From Vombatus ursinus (taxonomy: Eukaryota; Chordata; Mammalia; Diprotodontia; Vombatidae), in assembly GCF_900497805.2 (NCBI RefSeq), contig NW_020954557.1:35971210-36035209 (forward strand): 64,000 nucleotides of DNA, in the 5' to 3' direction. The notes under the pieces are model-generated. The model did no database searches and was not told the origin of the DNA. It saw nothing but the letters and a program-made list of their open reading frames with translations. The number at the start of each line of letters is the position of its first letter. Within the stretch, counting starts at the first letter, position 1. This document shows, piece by piece, positions 41,946 through 54,130 of this stretch. The position numbers and the translations under genes were made by a program.

Positions 41946-43779
41946 CCATGCTCATTTCACTGAAAATTCACTCATGACTGAAAAATGTCTAGAAGTATAT
42001 ACAGAGTTCCTTATGACTATAGTATTTGTTCTCATGTGAATCAGCAGAAGAAGTTAAGTCATGGAGTTTGATCCTTGGCAGAATTTCATTATATCTTTCA
42101 TACTCACTATAAAAGGACGGTCCATTTCCTGATTTGCCAGGCCAGGTCAACAAATGTCCATCTCCATATCCTTCAGTAAGACTTCACCAACCATCAGAAC
42201 ATATCACTTCCTGTAGACTCTGATAAGACTATCCTTATGTCTCCTTACTGTTCTATACAGTAAGGATGTACATTTTATTAAAAAGTCTGGAATCACCGTC
42301 CAATGAAAAGCCGGACATAAAATGTCCCTGGCACAGAGATCCACCTTCTCTTTCTATGTTAAATATGTTTATTCAGGGACCTCTTGACACAGATTTTGCT
42401 TTTGGCACTGCTTCCAAATCTTTTAATTCCTCATTCCTTCCTGAATTATTTGTTTCTCCTATCTAGAAATTATTCATTCTTTTTAATAAGCTGGAATATA
42501 GTGACATTTCTCAAATCCTTTTCTTGTTCCTAGCAGATAGACAAAAAGTAATTTGTACTCCTTATGAAACTGGTGACTACCTCAGGCGGGAAGGCGACTG
42601 TAACACACTGGAGAGGACAGAACATAGAAATCATGAGAATGAGTAATACATCCCTGTTCAACTCAAATTTATGGTTTTCACAGTCTCTTAGTATCTCACA
42701 GTCTTTATGGGGTAATACCCGTTGGGATACCCAGATCTCCAGTGAGGGTATTCTGTATTGTATGCCCCTACAGTATCTGTATCCCTTAGCCATCTGCTCA
42801 CCCAAGAATCACTGTCAGTTCTGCTGGTATACTCTCCTTTGTTTCCCTACCTGGCTTTTTGTCTTGCTGATTTGCCATCATTTATGAAATCTTTCCATTC
42901 CTCCATAGTTATGCCTGCCCTTAAGGGAAGGACGGTACTCTTATTCACAGTTGTTTGTTATAAATGCTAATGATTTATGCCAAATAAAAAGTATTTCCTC
43001 CATATGCGTCTATATCATAAGCGCACTAAAAAGGCTCTGGCTTCTTTTAGTATAGCTTGTATCTCATTTATTTATAGTTTGTGTCTTTCTCTAATGGCCC
43101 TTTCCTAGTAAATAGCTACAATTAATTTGACCAGAATACAAGTGTTTCAATATTCATGATTTTGGCAGCTAATGAGTAGATTTTATGAATGTTTACTCTG
43201 GTATTTTTCTTTTTTTAGCCTACCAGGCTCTGTGCTCAATGGAAAAGCAGATTAAAAAGTGTGCCCAGAACTGAATAGAAATAAATTAGATTTTGCTCCC
43301 ACAAGTTTGTTACATGACTGTTTGCAGTAAGAATCCTGCCCATTTTGAAAGGGATAAGCAGAAAAGTCCATTCTGTTGTTCAGGGATCTGAGAGAAGACA
43401 ATGCTGTATGTCTGATTGGTATCAGTTCTGGTGGATATTGTAGCCTCAAAAATCTACAAAGCTATTTCCTCCAGAATAGAATATGGTTTAGCAACATTTG
43501 CCTTCTGTAAAACAGCAATTTATTTTGTTTTATGTACTTCTTAAGGGCCCAAACCCCTTATATCCATGGACAATGCTTCCATTAAAATTTGCTTAGCCTG
43601 GTACGTTTATTTTACGATTCCTAGTGAAAGAAATGCTCTTGTTCGTCCGTTACAGTAAAGGGACCATTAAAAAAAATCAATCCATTGAGTTCAAGGACAG
43701 ATAGGCCTGCATAAAGAAAATTCAGATTGCTTGCTTCCGATAATAACTAGGCATTTTTTACTTAGTAGAACCCAAAGTT
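41946..43779. other. Unique sequence
   Basis: No gene. Overlapping frames at 42.5-42.97 kb on both strands (up to 107 codons) show no domain and shadow each other. Confidence 0.5.
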
Positions 43780-43945
43780 CATTACAAACATTATTTTCCC
43801 TGGCACTCCAATGCAGTTGTTATGATTCTCCTTCTTTTATACATGAAGAAACTGAGAATAAAGAAATTGAGTGATTTGGTACAAAGCCACAGAGCCATTC
43901 AGTCTTAAGTATAACCCAGAATCCCTGACAGAATGTGCTGCCTTT
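43780..43945 (-). mobile_element. MIR SINE, antisense, old
   Basis: ACAAACATTATTTTCCCTGG, TTATACATGAAGAAACTGAG and ACCCAGAATCCCTGACAG. Confidence 0.6.
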
Positions 43946-44774
43946 TTCTCTGAGCTTACTTAGAAATAAATCTTTCCTGTTGAAGGGACCTTTTAAAGCT
44001 TCTCACCCATTTTCTCTTTGGCTCCTTTTTTCCCATATATAGTATTGATTTCTGTTTGTTTGGTTTTTTTTAACTTTAAAAAATCCCATTTCATAACAGC
44101 TGGTGAGAAAAGAGCAGAAAGTCAGGTTCTTGTATTTATTAAAAGTCTTTGATAGAGAAATCCTCATTTCTCTTTAACCATAAAGCCAAAGCTTTGCCAG
44201 GTTTAAGCATACTGTATTTGTTATAGCTAATGACCATTAAGAGCTAATGTCCAATAATATTGACAAATCAATAGATGGTACCTTTGATACTTCTGTTTTT
44301 TGAAAACAAAACAAAATCTTCATTAATTGAACAAATACATGTTTAAAAGTGACTGTGTTTAAAAAATACACTTTGCTAGTCACTGGGGATATTATGGAGA
44401 TGGGAAGGTACAGGAATTTATAACCTGGTTAGTGGAGAGATAAGATATATATTCCATGAGGTTTTTGACCTTTTGTTTCTCCAGATGCATTGTATCATTT
44501 TTGTAGCTCTAAAAACCCTTTGCTAGCTTGATTAGTCTGGCACTGAATAAGAAAATGAATTGAAGTAATATTCTCATGACATGGGCCCAACCATAAACAA
44601 TTAACAAGTTTCCACTAAATTAAGTTTGTCTCTATTTCTTTTAAGAGTATTTTGTAGTTTGGATCATAAGGTTCTTGTGTGTGTCATAGCTGGTAGACTC
44701 CCAAATATTTTATACAAGCCATTATTATTATGAATGGAATCTAAGACACTGTGGAGTGCATAGAGTTTGGTTAG
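43946..44774. other. Unique AT-rich sequence
   Basis: No gene or repeat recognised. Confidence 0.5.
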
Positions 44775-44935
44775 ACATGGAAGATGCGAAGGTCATCCAC
44801 TGCATCTTGAGCCATCACCAGTTGTCTTGACTCTGTCCAGCCACTGGACTGTGATGACTCTGAGGAGAGAGTGAGACCAACAACTTTGTGCAACTCTGCC
44901 TCATTTAAATCCAATTTACGTACAAATCAAAAGAC
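44775..44935 (+). mobile_element. Marsupial SINE, same family as 6960
   Basis: GGTCATCCACTGCATCTTGA, CCAGCCACTGGACTGTGATG, CTCATTTAAATCCAATTTAC. More diverged than the copy at 35538. Confidence 0.75.
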
Positions 44936-46203
44936 ATAAAAAAAATCATATTATCTCCTCCTTCTGGGCTTTGTTGGTATACATAGAAAGTACATGAGAA
45001 CCATTCTTTTTCAGATGCCCCTTAAGACAATATTGTTCTATGTTGAACCAGTGTAGCCAACCCATACAATTAAGTTGGATCAAGGTAGAATTCCATCTCT
45101 CTAGAGCTATTACCACTATAATGATAACCTAAGTGACAATATACTAGCATTCTATACCCTCTATCCTAATACTATATACTATACTTTACTAGTATAGTGC
45201 TGTGTACACAATCAGCACAGTAGAGAGTATAGCCTCAGTCAGTCAACAAGCTTATTTTAGGCACTATGTGTCAGGCATTGTGTTGGGCCCTTGGGATACA
45301 GAGGTGTACAACAAAACAGGTTCCTGCTCTCAAGGAGCTTACATTGTCTCTATAGAAAGCATCTTATGATATCTATCTTTGGTAAATGACAAAAAATTAT
45401 AGCTTTAGAAAGTTGTTTTCCTTAAGATAGGAAATGGGTATTGGTCTTTGCTATGAAAACCAGGAATGTAGAAAAATGCTAATGGATGAAGACAGGATTC
45501 TTTGCAAAGTCTTAGTCCTCATAAGCTTTGGAACCATGCCATGTAGTACACCTGTCTACCCAAGAACACCTCAATCATGTTTTGTATGAAGGCTTTTCAG
45601 TGAAAGAATCAGTGTACCCATCTTGGGCAATAATGCTAATTGTGAAGGCAAAACATTTTTAATTGCAAATTTAAATTGAATGAATGACATAGATTCATGG
45701 TATTTGGGAGAGTAGTTTATCATTTCAAAATGAGATAGAGGAAATAGAAAGTCACATATTGATGTAGGAAATATGATACAGTGTAAAAATTTGTGGTATT
45801 TTCAGAATATGTATTTCTGTTCACAGCCCAGGCTCTGAATAGTTTCCTAGTACTTATGGAACTCCTTTATATTGTGGATACTAGTCAGTTTCTACACTGG
45901 ATCATGCCAGTGAGTTTACCCAGAGTAAGTAAAGATTGACTGTTATGTGTGCCCTGATGCTTTCAGTGACCTCTTACAAAGTAACCCTTTAATAACTGGG
46001 AAATTTCCACCACCACCTAAATAAAAAATGTCATACATTTTATTATTGCTTGCAGAATGAAAATTAATTCACGGATGGATGAAAAATTTCTGATTGCCTT
46101 TTTGTCTGAACCTTTAGTAAAAGATCATTTTAGAACCACAGACTCACCTTAGGAAAGCAAAGTTATTCAAATGCTAGGCATTTTTTTTATACTAGCTTCC
46201 TGC
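44936..46203. other. Mostly unique sequence
   Basis: An antisense L2 end lies at 45235-45345 (CAAGCTTATTTTAGGCACTA, CTCTCAAGGAGCTTACATTG). Otherwise no gene or repeat. Confidence 0.6.
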
Positions 46204-46462
46204 GCACCACTATTGTTGTTCAGTCATTTCAGTCATGTCTGTCTCTTTGTGACCCCATTTGGGGTTTTCTTGGCAAAGATACTGCAGTGATTTGCCATTT
46301 CCTTCTCCAGCTCATTTTACAGATGAGGAACTGAGGCAAACAGGATTAAGTGACTTGCCCAAGGTCACATAATTAAGTGTCTGAGGCCAGATTTGAACTC
46401 AAGAAGATCAGTCTTCCTGACTCTAGGACCAGCACTCTATCCACTGTGCTACCTAACTGCCC
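46204..46462 (-). mobile_element. MAR1-type SINE, antisense, full length
   Basis: TTGTTGTTCAGTCATTTCAG, TGTGACCCCATTTGGGGTTT, GCCATTTCCTTCTCCAGCTC, CORE and a CTAACTGCCCCC head. Confidence 0.95.
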
Positions 46463-46594
46463 CCACTGTTATTACCCTGATTCAGGTTGTGGACTGGGGT
46501 ATAATTCAGAATATTGAAATTTTATTACAAAAGACTCCTTGAGAAAACTCTCTATTGTGCGGATAAGAACCTGGAGAAAGTCCGGTTCAGCTAA

Positions 46595-47250
46595 GAAAAC
46601 TTACTGAGCAGACCACTGTGCAGAGCACTAAGGGAGATACATAGTTTATAGAAACTCTCTCAAGGAACTTATGTCCTAGCTAGAGGGATAAGATAAGGCA
46701 TGGATAAGGAGTATAGGTCAACCTAGGTGCCCTGGAGAGATTAAAAACAGTGGTGTATGGAGCATGAGGAGGAAGATTGTGACTAGGAATGGGATCAAGG
46801 AAGACTTCATGGAAGAGATGGCCTTTAGGTTAGCTTTTCAAGGATGGGTAGGATTAAGCAAGCAAAGCTGAGGAAGGAGGACTTTCCAAATAGCATCTTG
46901 AATGAAGTCATGAGGAAAGAAATAACATAATGTGTGTAGGTATCAAACAGTAGTCCAGGTTAGATGGATCACATGAAGGAAGGTAGTGTGTATGTAGTAA
47001 GGCTTGAAATATAGGATGGCAGCAGATTGTGGAAGATTCTGAATGCCAGACAAAGGATTATGAACTTCACATAGGCAGGATGGAGCCACTGAAGATTTTA
47101 GGGTAGTGATATGATCAGATCTAATAATAGGAATGGCTGACTGTAGTATGAAGGTTAGATTCATTCATTCAAAGACATTTATTTTATTCTGGATTGATGA
47201 GGGGAAAGGATAGAGGTGGAGAGACCAGTTGGGTAGATTTAGTAATAGTT
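46595..47250 (-). mobile_element. L2 LINE 3' end and body, antisense
   Basis: CACTGTGCAGAGCACTAAGG tip, CTCAAGGAACTTATGTCCTA, GATCAAGGAAGACTTCATGG, CAGTAGTCCAGGTTAGATGG, GATTCTGAATGCCAGACAAA and GTGATATGATCAGATC in antisense L2 order. Confidence 0.75.
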
Positions 47251-47279
47251 TAGGTTGTTGATAAGGATCCACATTAGGG

Positions 47280-47470
47280 AAAGGCAGCTTAGAGGCAGCA
47301 TAGACACTGGACTTGGAGTTTGGAGACTTATGTTCAAATCCCTCCTTAGTTACATGACCGTTGGCAGGTCACTTAGCCTTCTTGGAGGCTCAGTATTGTT
47401 ATCTTTAAATTGGGGTACAGGTGTATTCCATAGCTTCTAAGTTCTGTTCCATCTCTAAATCAGTGATCTT
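47280..47470 (+). mobile_element. MIR SINE inside antisense L2
   Basis: AAAGGCAGCTTAGAGGCAGC, ATGTTCAAATCCCTCCTTAG, GGCAGGTCACTTAGCCTTCT and GTTCTGTTCCATCTCTAAAT. Confidence 0.75.
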
Positions 47471-47479
47471 ATAGTTGTC

Positions 47480-47670
47480 ATGAAGTCAGATGGGGAAAAC
47501 ATTTCCAGCTGGGCATCAAAGAAGGCTCCATGGAGAAGTTAGCATTTGAACTGAGCCTTGAAGGATAAGAAGGCTGTCAGCAAGCAAATGGAGTTGGAGG
47601 GAGAGGGCATTCCAGGTGCTGGGAATAGAATGAGCCCTTTCAGAGGCAAGAAAACATGGATGGCATTCAA
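47480..47670 (-). mobile_element. L2 LINE body, antisense
   Basis: GGAAAACATTTCCAGCTGGG, TTGAACTGAGCCTTGAAGGA, GGGCATTCCAGGTGCTGGGA. It repeats a part of L2 also near 46800, so it is a second L2 copy rather than a continuation. Confidence 0.7.
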
Positions 47671-48599
47671 GAGTAAGTGATTAATTAGTGGTTGCCTTAT
47701 TGAAATGATAGCTTCATGTTCAAGCAAAAATTGTTAGCACATCAAATGGTGTCTCTTCAGCCCAGAAAAGCAAAAATTTTACTTGTGTTTACTGCCTGGT
47801 CTCAAAGGCTAATTGTTTTCTTTGAAAGTATACTTTGTGTTAATGGCCCCTAATAAAACAGCAAAGAAACCACTAGCTATCAACAGAGCTATAGCAGTAA
47901 GTATAGATGTACTTAATGTTTTCCTCATTGTTGAGAGGCATTAACCAGTTGATTGACAATAACACTAATAACATATATTGATATGTATATATGTGTGAGA
48001 ATGGGGGAGGTTCCACCCTTTCCTTCCTCACTTTAGTCACAAAAGGTCAAAACACTCCATTGGAAATGGTTGCAGAATCAACCAATCCATCAATACACCC
48101 AAAAATGTATTCATAGAGTAGCTATTAGGGAACTTTCCTACAATCCTACCACAATATGTGAATAAGTCTGTAATCAGCTTAGGAGGATTGTAGGGTCTAC
48201 AGGAAATATCTTGTAACTGATTGAGAGAATCAGTCATCCTTCTTGAGCTTGTGTATGAAAACAGCAAATATATGTGAGTACACCTGTCCAATGGTGGAAG
48301 AGCTCCAATTTGGAGTTCTGTTAGTACAAGAGTTGGTGCCAGAAGTAGAGGCAGAACCAGGCCCCTGAAAGGGGATTCCTTTGTAGTACGACAAAGCAGA
48401 GGAGCAGCCTTTTGGATTTTCTTTCCTCGTCCCCTCTCCCCACAAAGTTGACCACATCTTTAAATAGAATGGACAAATAGAACTCATATATCCAGTCAGG
48501 AGTAAAAAGTCATACAGAGGACAGACACAGATATAGAAAAAGAGAGGAAGCATCTTCAAGGACAATGACCCTTTTTACCAGAGGAGAATGCCAACTCAA
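47671..48599. other. Unique sequence
   Basis: Open frames of 84 and 111 codons on the minus strand here show no domain. No gene called. Confidence 0.5.
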
Positions 48600-48960
48600 G
48601 AGAGGATATCCAAGCCATAGAATAACAGGAGTTGTAAGTCAGCCTTGACCGCCCACGGATCCTACCCAAGTGCCACATTATCATTGCGCTATAAGTTTGA
48701 ACTCACTCTTCCTATGAATGTGTGTTTATTTTGGGGATAATAAGCCCCAGACTTTTGGGTGGAATGCTGTGTATCAACTCTTCTTGTACCATCTAAGTAA
48801 ATTATTTTGCTAAAAGACAATTAAATCTACTGGTTAATTATGAATAGGAAGAAGCACACTGGTAAGAATTCATGAGCAATAATGTTAGTATAGAGCTAGA
48901 GGGTTATATGTGGACCCCAAGAGTACTGGTGAGTCCTCTGGGGACTCAACCTGAGAGTAG
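48600..48960 (+). mobile_element. Possible LTR fragment (fossil, low confidence)
   Basis: CTTCTTGTACCATCTAAGTA and GACAATTAAATCTACTGGTT resemble phrases I associate with marsupial endogenous-retrovirus LTR ends. No paired LTR or internal region is recognised. Broken and old if real. Confidence 0.25.
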
Positions 48961-49194
48961 GCATAGGAGCAGAAATTGAAAGAGTAGCCCAGAGAGAGTG
49001 TTATATGCTTGCATATGTTAGAGGACATATATATCTTTGCGTACACACATGCATATATGTGTAGACACATGTATACATAACACATTTATTTATTGATTTA
49101 TTTATTACTGCTGGTGTTTAAACTTGACCTTCAAAAATAGAAAAGAACATTTATCAAATTTTACTAGATTCTAAGAATTGCTACAATGCTATTA
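48961..49194. other. Unique sequence with TA/CA-rich part
   Basis: Imperfect ATAT/CACATG units at 49025-49085. No gene. Confidence 0.5.
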
Positions 49195-49310
49195 TAGCAT
49201 GTTGGAACTGGAAGGAACTTTGAGACCTACTGTAATCCAACCCCTTTGTTTCAAAAGTAAGGAAACCCAGCCCCAGACAGGGTAAATGACTTGCTTAGAG
49301 TAGAATACTA
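49195..49310 (-). mobile_element. MIR3-type SINE, antisense
   Basis: GCATGTTGGAACTGGAAGGA tail, CTACTGTAATCCAACCCCTT, AGGAAACCCAGCCCCAGACA and AAATGACTTGCTTAGAGT. Confidence 0.7.
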
Positions 49311-51747
49311 GTCAACTAGAAATGTTCTACTATGAAAGAAAAAACATTTATTAGATTGATGAAGAACCTATACCTTGATTACAGGTGTATTAAATGCCCC
49401 CAAAATATGGTCTAATTTTGGTTCCAGCTATGATATGGTCTGTGTATAATATGGATGCTTAAAAAAAAAGCTATGGAAATTAAGAAATAGCATCATTTCC
49501 TGATAGTTAAGAATTTTTTAATAGTAGAAGACCTTGTTTTAAATAGTATTTTGTTTATTTGTTTACCCAGGAAGAACTAGTAAACAAATAAATAGTTCAT
49601 TCATACCAATAAATTTGTTAAAAGTTGAACATATGTTGATGTTATATTTTGATCTTTAAACTAAAACCAAACATTAATTGAAAAGAAATTAATTCCTCAA
49701 TGAATTCAAATGCTCATTCTTTATTCCACCTTATTAGAAAATGTCTCTTATGTCCTACCCATCCCATTACTGTCAACAGTAAGCATATAAAATTCATATG
49801 ACATTTTAGTTCAATTATGTGGCAGTATCCCTTTAAAATTTAGTTTTGTCCTGAATTTTACCCTGTTACTTAATTAACCATTATGAGCCATGTAATAACA
49901 CACATATCACCTTTTTTGGTCTCTCAGATAATTTAAAATAATTTCAAATTCTTTTAACTTACTGATTTTTCTTTTCTTTTCTTTTCAAATTAAGATGCCA
50001 GTATAAATATTTTAAGAAAATAAAAAATTGTTAAAACATATAATTATTCTCTACAATATAAGTGTACATAAGACCTTAATTAATTTTTCATTTTTCTTCT
50101 CTACTATATACATTAGCTGATGCTAAATTTAGTACAAAATCTATTGTGTTCAAAAATAGAATGCTAGGTGACCAAACAATCTGTCTCCTTTTAAATAAAA
50201 ACTAAAACAAAATCTCCTTGAGGTATACCTTGAGTTTTGATTATCAGTTTTCCTAATCTAGTTATGGTTTCCAACTTAAAAGGGAAAATTTATATTATGT
50301 TCCTACATTGGACAGATTTTATGCTATGATGGACATTAATCTATTGTTGAAAATTAGATGTGGTGTGATATGCTAGTCTACCGTCTCTTGGGCAAAACCC
50401 TACAGATGAAAACCTAAATCTACTACCACAAACTGGGAACATTCAATCACTTTTTTTTGTCATCTTATTGTTCCCAACTTCCCTACTACTCAGCCCACCC
50501 ACCCCCAACTGCTCATAGCTTTTAATCACAATAAAAAGAACAGTAATGCAAATATCAAGATAGGGTTGTAGATAATCAAAAGTGAGTATCCAAGATTTTG
50601 TCCAGCATAGATTAGATGATATCTAAACTTAATGAGTTAGTCTTAAGCTAAACTTCTCCAAGCACAGATATTCCCATGATTCTCTTGGTCTGGCATATTC
50701 TTAACTACCAAATGAGGATAGTGTTTATCTCTCAACCCCAAATTCCTTTTCCCCATTGCTGGTCTGGGATTGGCCCATATATTCACTTTGAAAAAACTTG
50801 ACAAAATAATTCATCATAGGATTATTTAAGTGGTAATGCTTCTAGTATTTGATTGTGAAGATTCAGTTGACGAACAAATTTTGAGAAACCTTTTGACAGT
50901 TTAAAGCAATGTGAACTTGTGTGTGCTGAGGAAATTCTTGGCCTAAATGGAGCCTTTTCAATTTTAATACACATTTCCTCATCTGGAACCCCTTGAAAAT
51001 TTTGCGTGTTGAATGAATCCCCTGCATTTACTTTGCAACTGTCCTATAGTGACAAAAGTTTTTGTAAGATAGCTTGTAGTCTGAGCCCCAATAATGCTTT
51101 CTTCACAAGGCCACATCATTTCAGAAGCAAAACCTTCTAGTTAGTTTCAGCCCCAGCCAAACTTACCCTCTTCCTCTTCATACTCTGTCCCACCTAATTG
51201 GAGGCTGGGTCATGAGAATGACAAATTGCAATGGGGGTATGGTGGCTGGGAGATGATGGATATTCTCTGTGGATATTATTCAAAAGTTCTGAGCTGCTCC
51301 GGACTCTAGCAGAGGTTTCCAGCTGATATCTATATAACAGAGTTGTCAGTGAAAGAGCAGACAAGTGGCCTGTCAGGCTAGAAACCTGCCTTATATGACA
51401 CCTCTCTGTTATGAGAAAAGTAAAGACAGGTCCCATTTGGAAAAGAAGACATACTTCCTGAAAGATGAAAGCTAACATGTGAGGTCCATATTTGTCCTAC
51501 ATTCACTAGACTTCAAGTCTGCTTCAATCAATTGCCACAAAGTAGTTACTAATCTCCTCCCAGAAGGGGCAAAAAGGCAGTTGTGGGAATTAGGAGTTAC
51601 TTTTTTCAGAACCAGAATACTCCAAATCTTCCAAACACTTGAGGGTGAATTATTATGAAATTTTGTCACAATTTTGTTTAATGCCTTCCTTTTCTCCACT
51701 CCCACAAACAGATTAAACTGCTTTGTAGCAATAAAATGGGCATTTTT
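49311..51747. other. Long unique AT-rich stretch
   Basis: About 2.4 kb with no recognised repeat, no RNA gene and no convincing frame. The two minus-strand frames at 51.2-51.8 kb are unsupported. Confidence 0.5.
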
Positions 51748-51992
51748 GTTGTTGCTCAATTGTTTCAATTATATCCAACTCTCTGTAACCCCATCTGGGA
51801 TTTTCTTGGCAAAGATACTGGAGTGGTTCGCTGTTTCCTTCTCGAGCTCATTTTACAGATGAGGAAACTGATGCAAACAGGGTTAAGTGACTTGCCCAGG
51901 GTCACACAGCTAGTAAGTGTCTGAGGTCACATTTGAACTCAGGTCTTCCTGACTCCACGCCTGGTGCTCTATTTACTGTACCACCTAGATGG
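51748..51992 (-). mobile_element. MAR1-type SINE, antisense, full length
   Basis: TTGTTGCTCAATTGTTTCAA, CCCATCTGGGATTTTCTTGG, CGAGCTCATTTTACAGATGA, AGGTCACATTTGAACTCAGG and a CCACCTAGATGG head. Somewhat more diverged than other MAR1s here. Confidence 0.9.
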
Positions 51993-52102
51993 AGGTCTCT
52001 GTCCTTACGTTTGATACAATTAAATGGATGATTCTTTGGGTTTTTTTAGAAGTACCATTAAACTATGGCATACCATTTCAGACATCAGAGGGTAGTCTAA
52101 AG

Positions 52103-52178
52103 CAGGGGTGGGGAATCCTTGGATTCAGTAAAAGGGCTGTACTTGAGGACCTAGAAGGCCACAGGTTCCCCATCCCTG
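52103..52178. mobile_element. hAT-type MITE, 76 bp, with 8-bp target duplication
   Basis: Inverted ends CAGGGGTGGGGAA and TTCCCCATCCCTG (one mismatch). Flanks GTCTAAAG (52095-52102) and GACTAGAG (52179-52186) are an 8-bp duplication with two differences, fitting the hAT target preference around TCTAGA. Inside, GAGGACCTAGAAGGCCACAG is part of a longer palindrome. No coding capacity, so it depended on a hAT transposase supplied elsewhere. Confidence 0.85.
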
Positions 52179-52186
52179 GACTAGAG

Positions 52187-52894
52187 AATCCAGCTAATTT
52201 CATAATGACATTAAAGGTGGAGGGAAGTTTCATCTAGACATTCCTTATGATTTTCCCATAAGAAATAAAAATGCTTTGATACTGGGTGCAAGGAAGAACT
52301 TAAAATTAAATATTTCAGACCTTTAGCTGACAGCATTAATTTAAGACAGATTTTGAGAGGCTTATAGGCATGGAATCATGTAGGTCTGGCAGTTGCTGAC
52401 ATCTTCCATGTAACTTTTAACTGTTCTCACATGGAGGGTGCTATACTATTCATATAAAAGAGATTGTAAGCCGTCTCTATATGGGCGAAAATCTGCCCTA
52501 GATAGACCATGTTTCATGGTTGTATGTTTTTGTCTTCTATTTTAGAGCAAAGTAGGCATAGGGAACTAAGTTCTAGGACTAAGGCAGTATACTTACTATA
52601 TGAGCTCGCAATATTGGAACAAAACTTGAAAGAGATTGGATACAACAAGAAAATTTAAGTTTAGTATATTTATAAGATAAGGTGGGAATCATTTCCCAGT
52701 GCGTCCTTCTCTCCTCTCTTTCACAGCAAATTCTAGTCCTTGACTGATTGATATGTGACTTCTCTATGACTGTAGCAATCATTTATGTAAATAACTAATC
52801 TACTTCTGTAGAAAAGAAACGAAGCAGAAGGCCTGTAGTATGCCATTATTGACAGATTAATAGCCAAAAAACTAAATGAAGAGTCTCATGAGTC
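52187..52894. other. Unique sequence
   Basis: No gene or repeat recognised. Confidence 0.5.
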
Positions 52895-53035
52895 AGTCAG
52901 AACAATGAGCATTTATTAAGCCCCTTCTTTGTAGCAAGTACTTTGCCAAAGTGCTGGGGATACGAGAAAGGGCAGAAGATGGTTTCCTTGCCCTCAAGGA
53001 GCTCACAATCTAATGGGGGAAAGCAGCATGAACGA
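52895..53035 (-). mobile_element. L2 LINE 3' end, antisense
   Basis: ATGAGCATTTATTAAGCCCC, CCAAAGTGCTGGGGATACGA, CCTTGCCCTCAAGGAGCTCA and CAATCTAATGGGGGAAAG. Confidence 0.9.
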
Positions 53036-53041
53036 ACATAT

Positions 53042-53135
53042 GCATGTATGTGTATATATACATATATAAGGTTTAAAACCATGTGGTTTTATGTATGTGT
53101 CTGATTTTAAACCTTATATGTGTATGTATACATGC
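53042..53135. repeat. Imperfect inverted repeat (hairpin)
   Basis: Left arm 53042-53078 and right arm 53105-53135 are reverse complements apart from a six-base size difference (shared word TATAAGGTTTAAAA and its complement). The loop is about 26 bp. The arms include TA/TG units. Confidence 0.8.
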
Positions 53136-53424
53136 ATACACACATTATATAATTTAAAACAAATGAGACAAGGGCTGAGGTAAAGGGCACAGGCTTCCTT
53201 TTTATGCTGGGAAGTACTCACTAAAACCACCAAGAAATTCTTGACCTGAAAAGGGTTGTATCCTCCCCTCGAAGGAGGGTTTTCCCCGACTTTTCTTAAA
53301 AGGGAGTAACTAAGCTAACAATTGAGCGGAGAGGCTATTGTCTTGAGGGCATACCCTGATTTTCCCAAGACTTGTCAAAAGGATGACTACTGCCTACTTC
53401 TGGGGATTCATATGGGTATAAATG
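53136..53424. other. Unique sequence
   Basis: Nothing recognised. Confidence 0.5.
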
Positions 53425-53705
53425 AAAGATGTCTCCAACTATTACCTTCATTTCCTCTTCTCTCTCTCTCTTCTAAACCTTCTATATGAGGTTTTTCCCC
53501 CAATCCCCAACTTACCAGCTGATAGTCATCCCCTCAAAATCACCTTGTATCTTTTTGTACATAATACTATATCTATATATTGGTTCCCCCAGCTAAATTG
53601 CAAGCTTCTTGAAGGTAGGGTCCATTTTCTCTTCTTTGTATCCCCCCAAAACTGGAAGAGAGACTGGCATGTTGTGGGCATTTAATAAATGCTTGTTGAC
53701 TGACT
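53425..53705 (+). mobile_element. L2 LINE 3' end
   Basis: CCAACTTACCAGCTGATAGT, GCTAAATTGCAAGCTTCTTG, AAGGTAGGGTCCATTTTCTC and AATAAATGCTTGTTGACTGA. Confidence 0.85.
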
Positions 53706-54098
53706 GCTTGTTTGAGGGGTCTAGAAAGCCTTGCTAAGATTTCAAAAGCTTTGGGCAAGACACTGTTGAGGTGAGGAATATAGGCGCTCTTTTTCATCAC
53801 TGCTTCCAGTTGAAGATGAGGATTTCGGGAAGAGAGGCAGATTTTCAAAATGAATAGCTAACTAAGAAGATAATATCTGATAAGGGGATTTGGATTTCTG
53901 TATCTGTTTAAAAGCTAATTTATTTTACATATGATTATCTTTTTTTTTTATCATCTCCTCTCTCCAACTGAATAACAACAAAAATAAAACCCTACTCTGC
54001 ATCATTTCTTAAAATATAGGAATTATGGGCTATAGGGCAGTGTTGAAGCATATCTAATAAGGAGTGACCAAATATATTTGCCTTATGCTTTATGAATA
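53706..54098. other. Unique AT-rich sequence
   Basis: T tract at 53940-53950, an alternative end for the retrocopy on the minus strand. No gene. Confidence 0.5.
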
Positions 54099-54130
54099 TT
54101 TTTTTTTATTTTTCATATTACTACTTTATT
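54099..54130 (-). terminator. Candidate polyadenylation signal and A tract of the STS retrocopy
   Basis: On the minus strand AATAAA at 54130-54125 is followed after about 18 bases by a nine-base A run at 54107-54099. The spacing is that of a used poly-A site whose tail was reverse transcribed. A second A run at 53950-53940 lacks an equally placed signal. Confidence 0.45.

Noticed and set aside
42564-42887. 107-codon open frame with an overlapping 91-codon antisense frame
   Set aside because: Mutual shadows, unusual residue mix, no recognisable motif.
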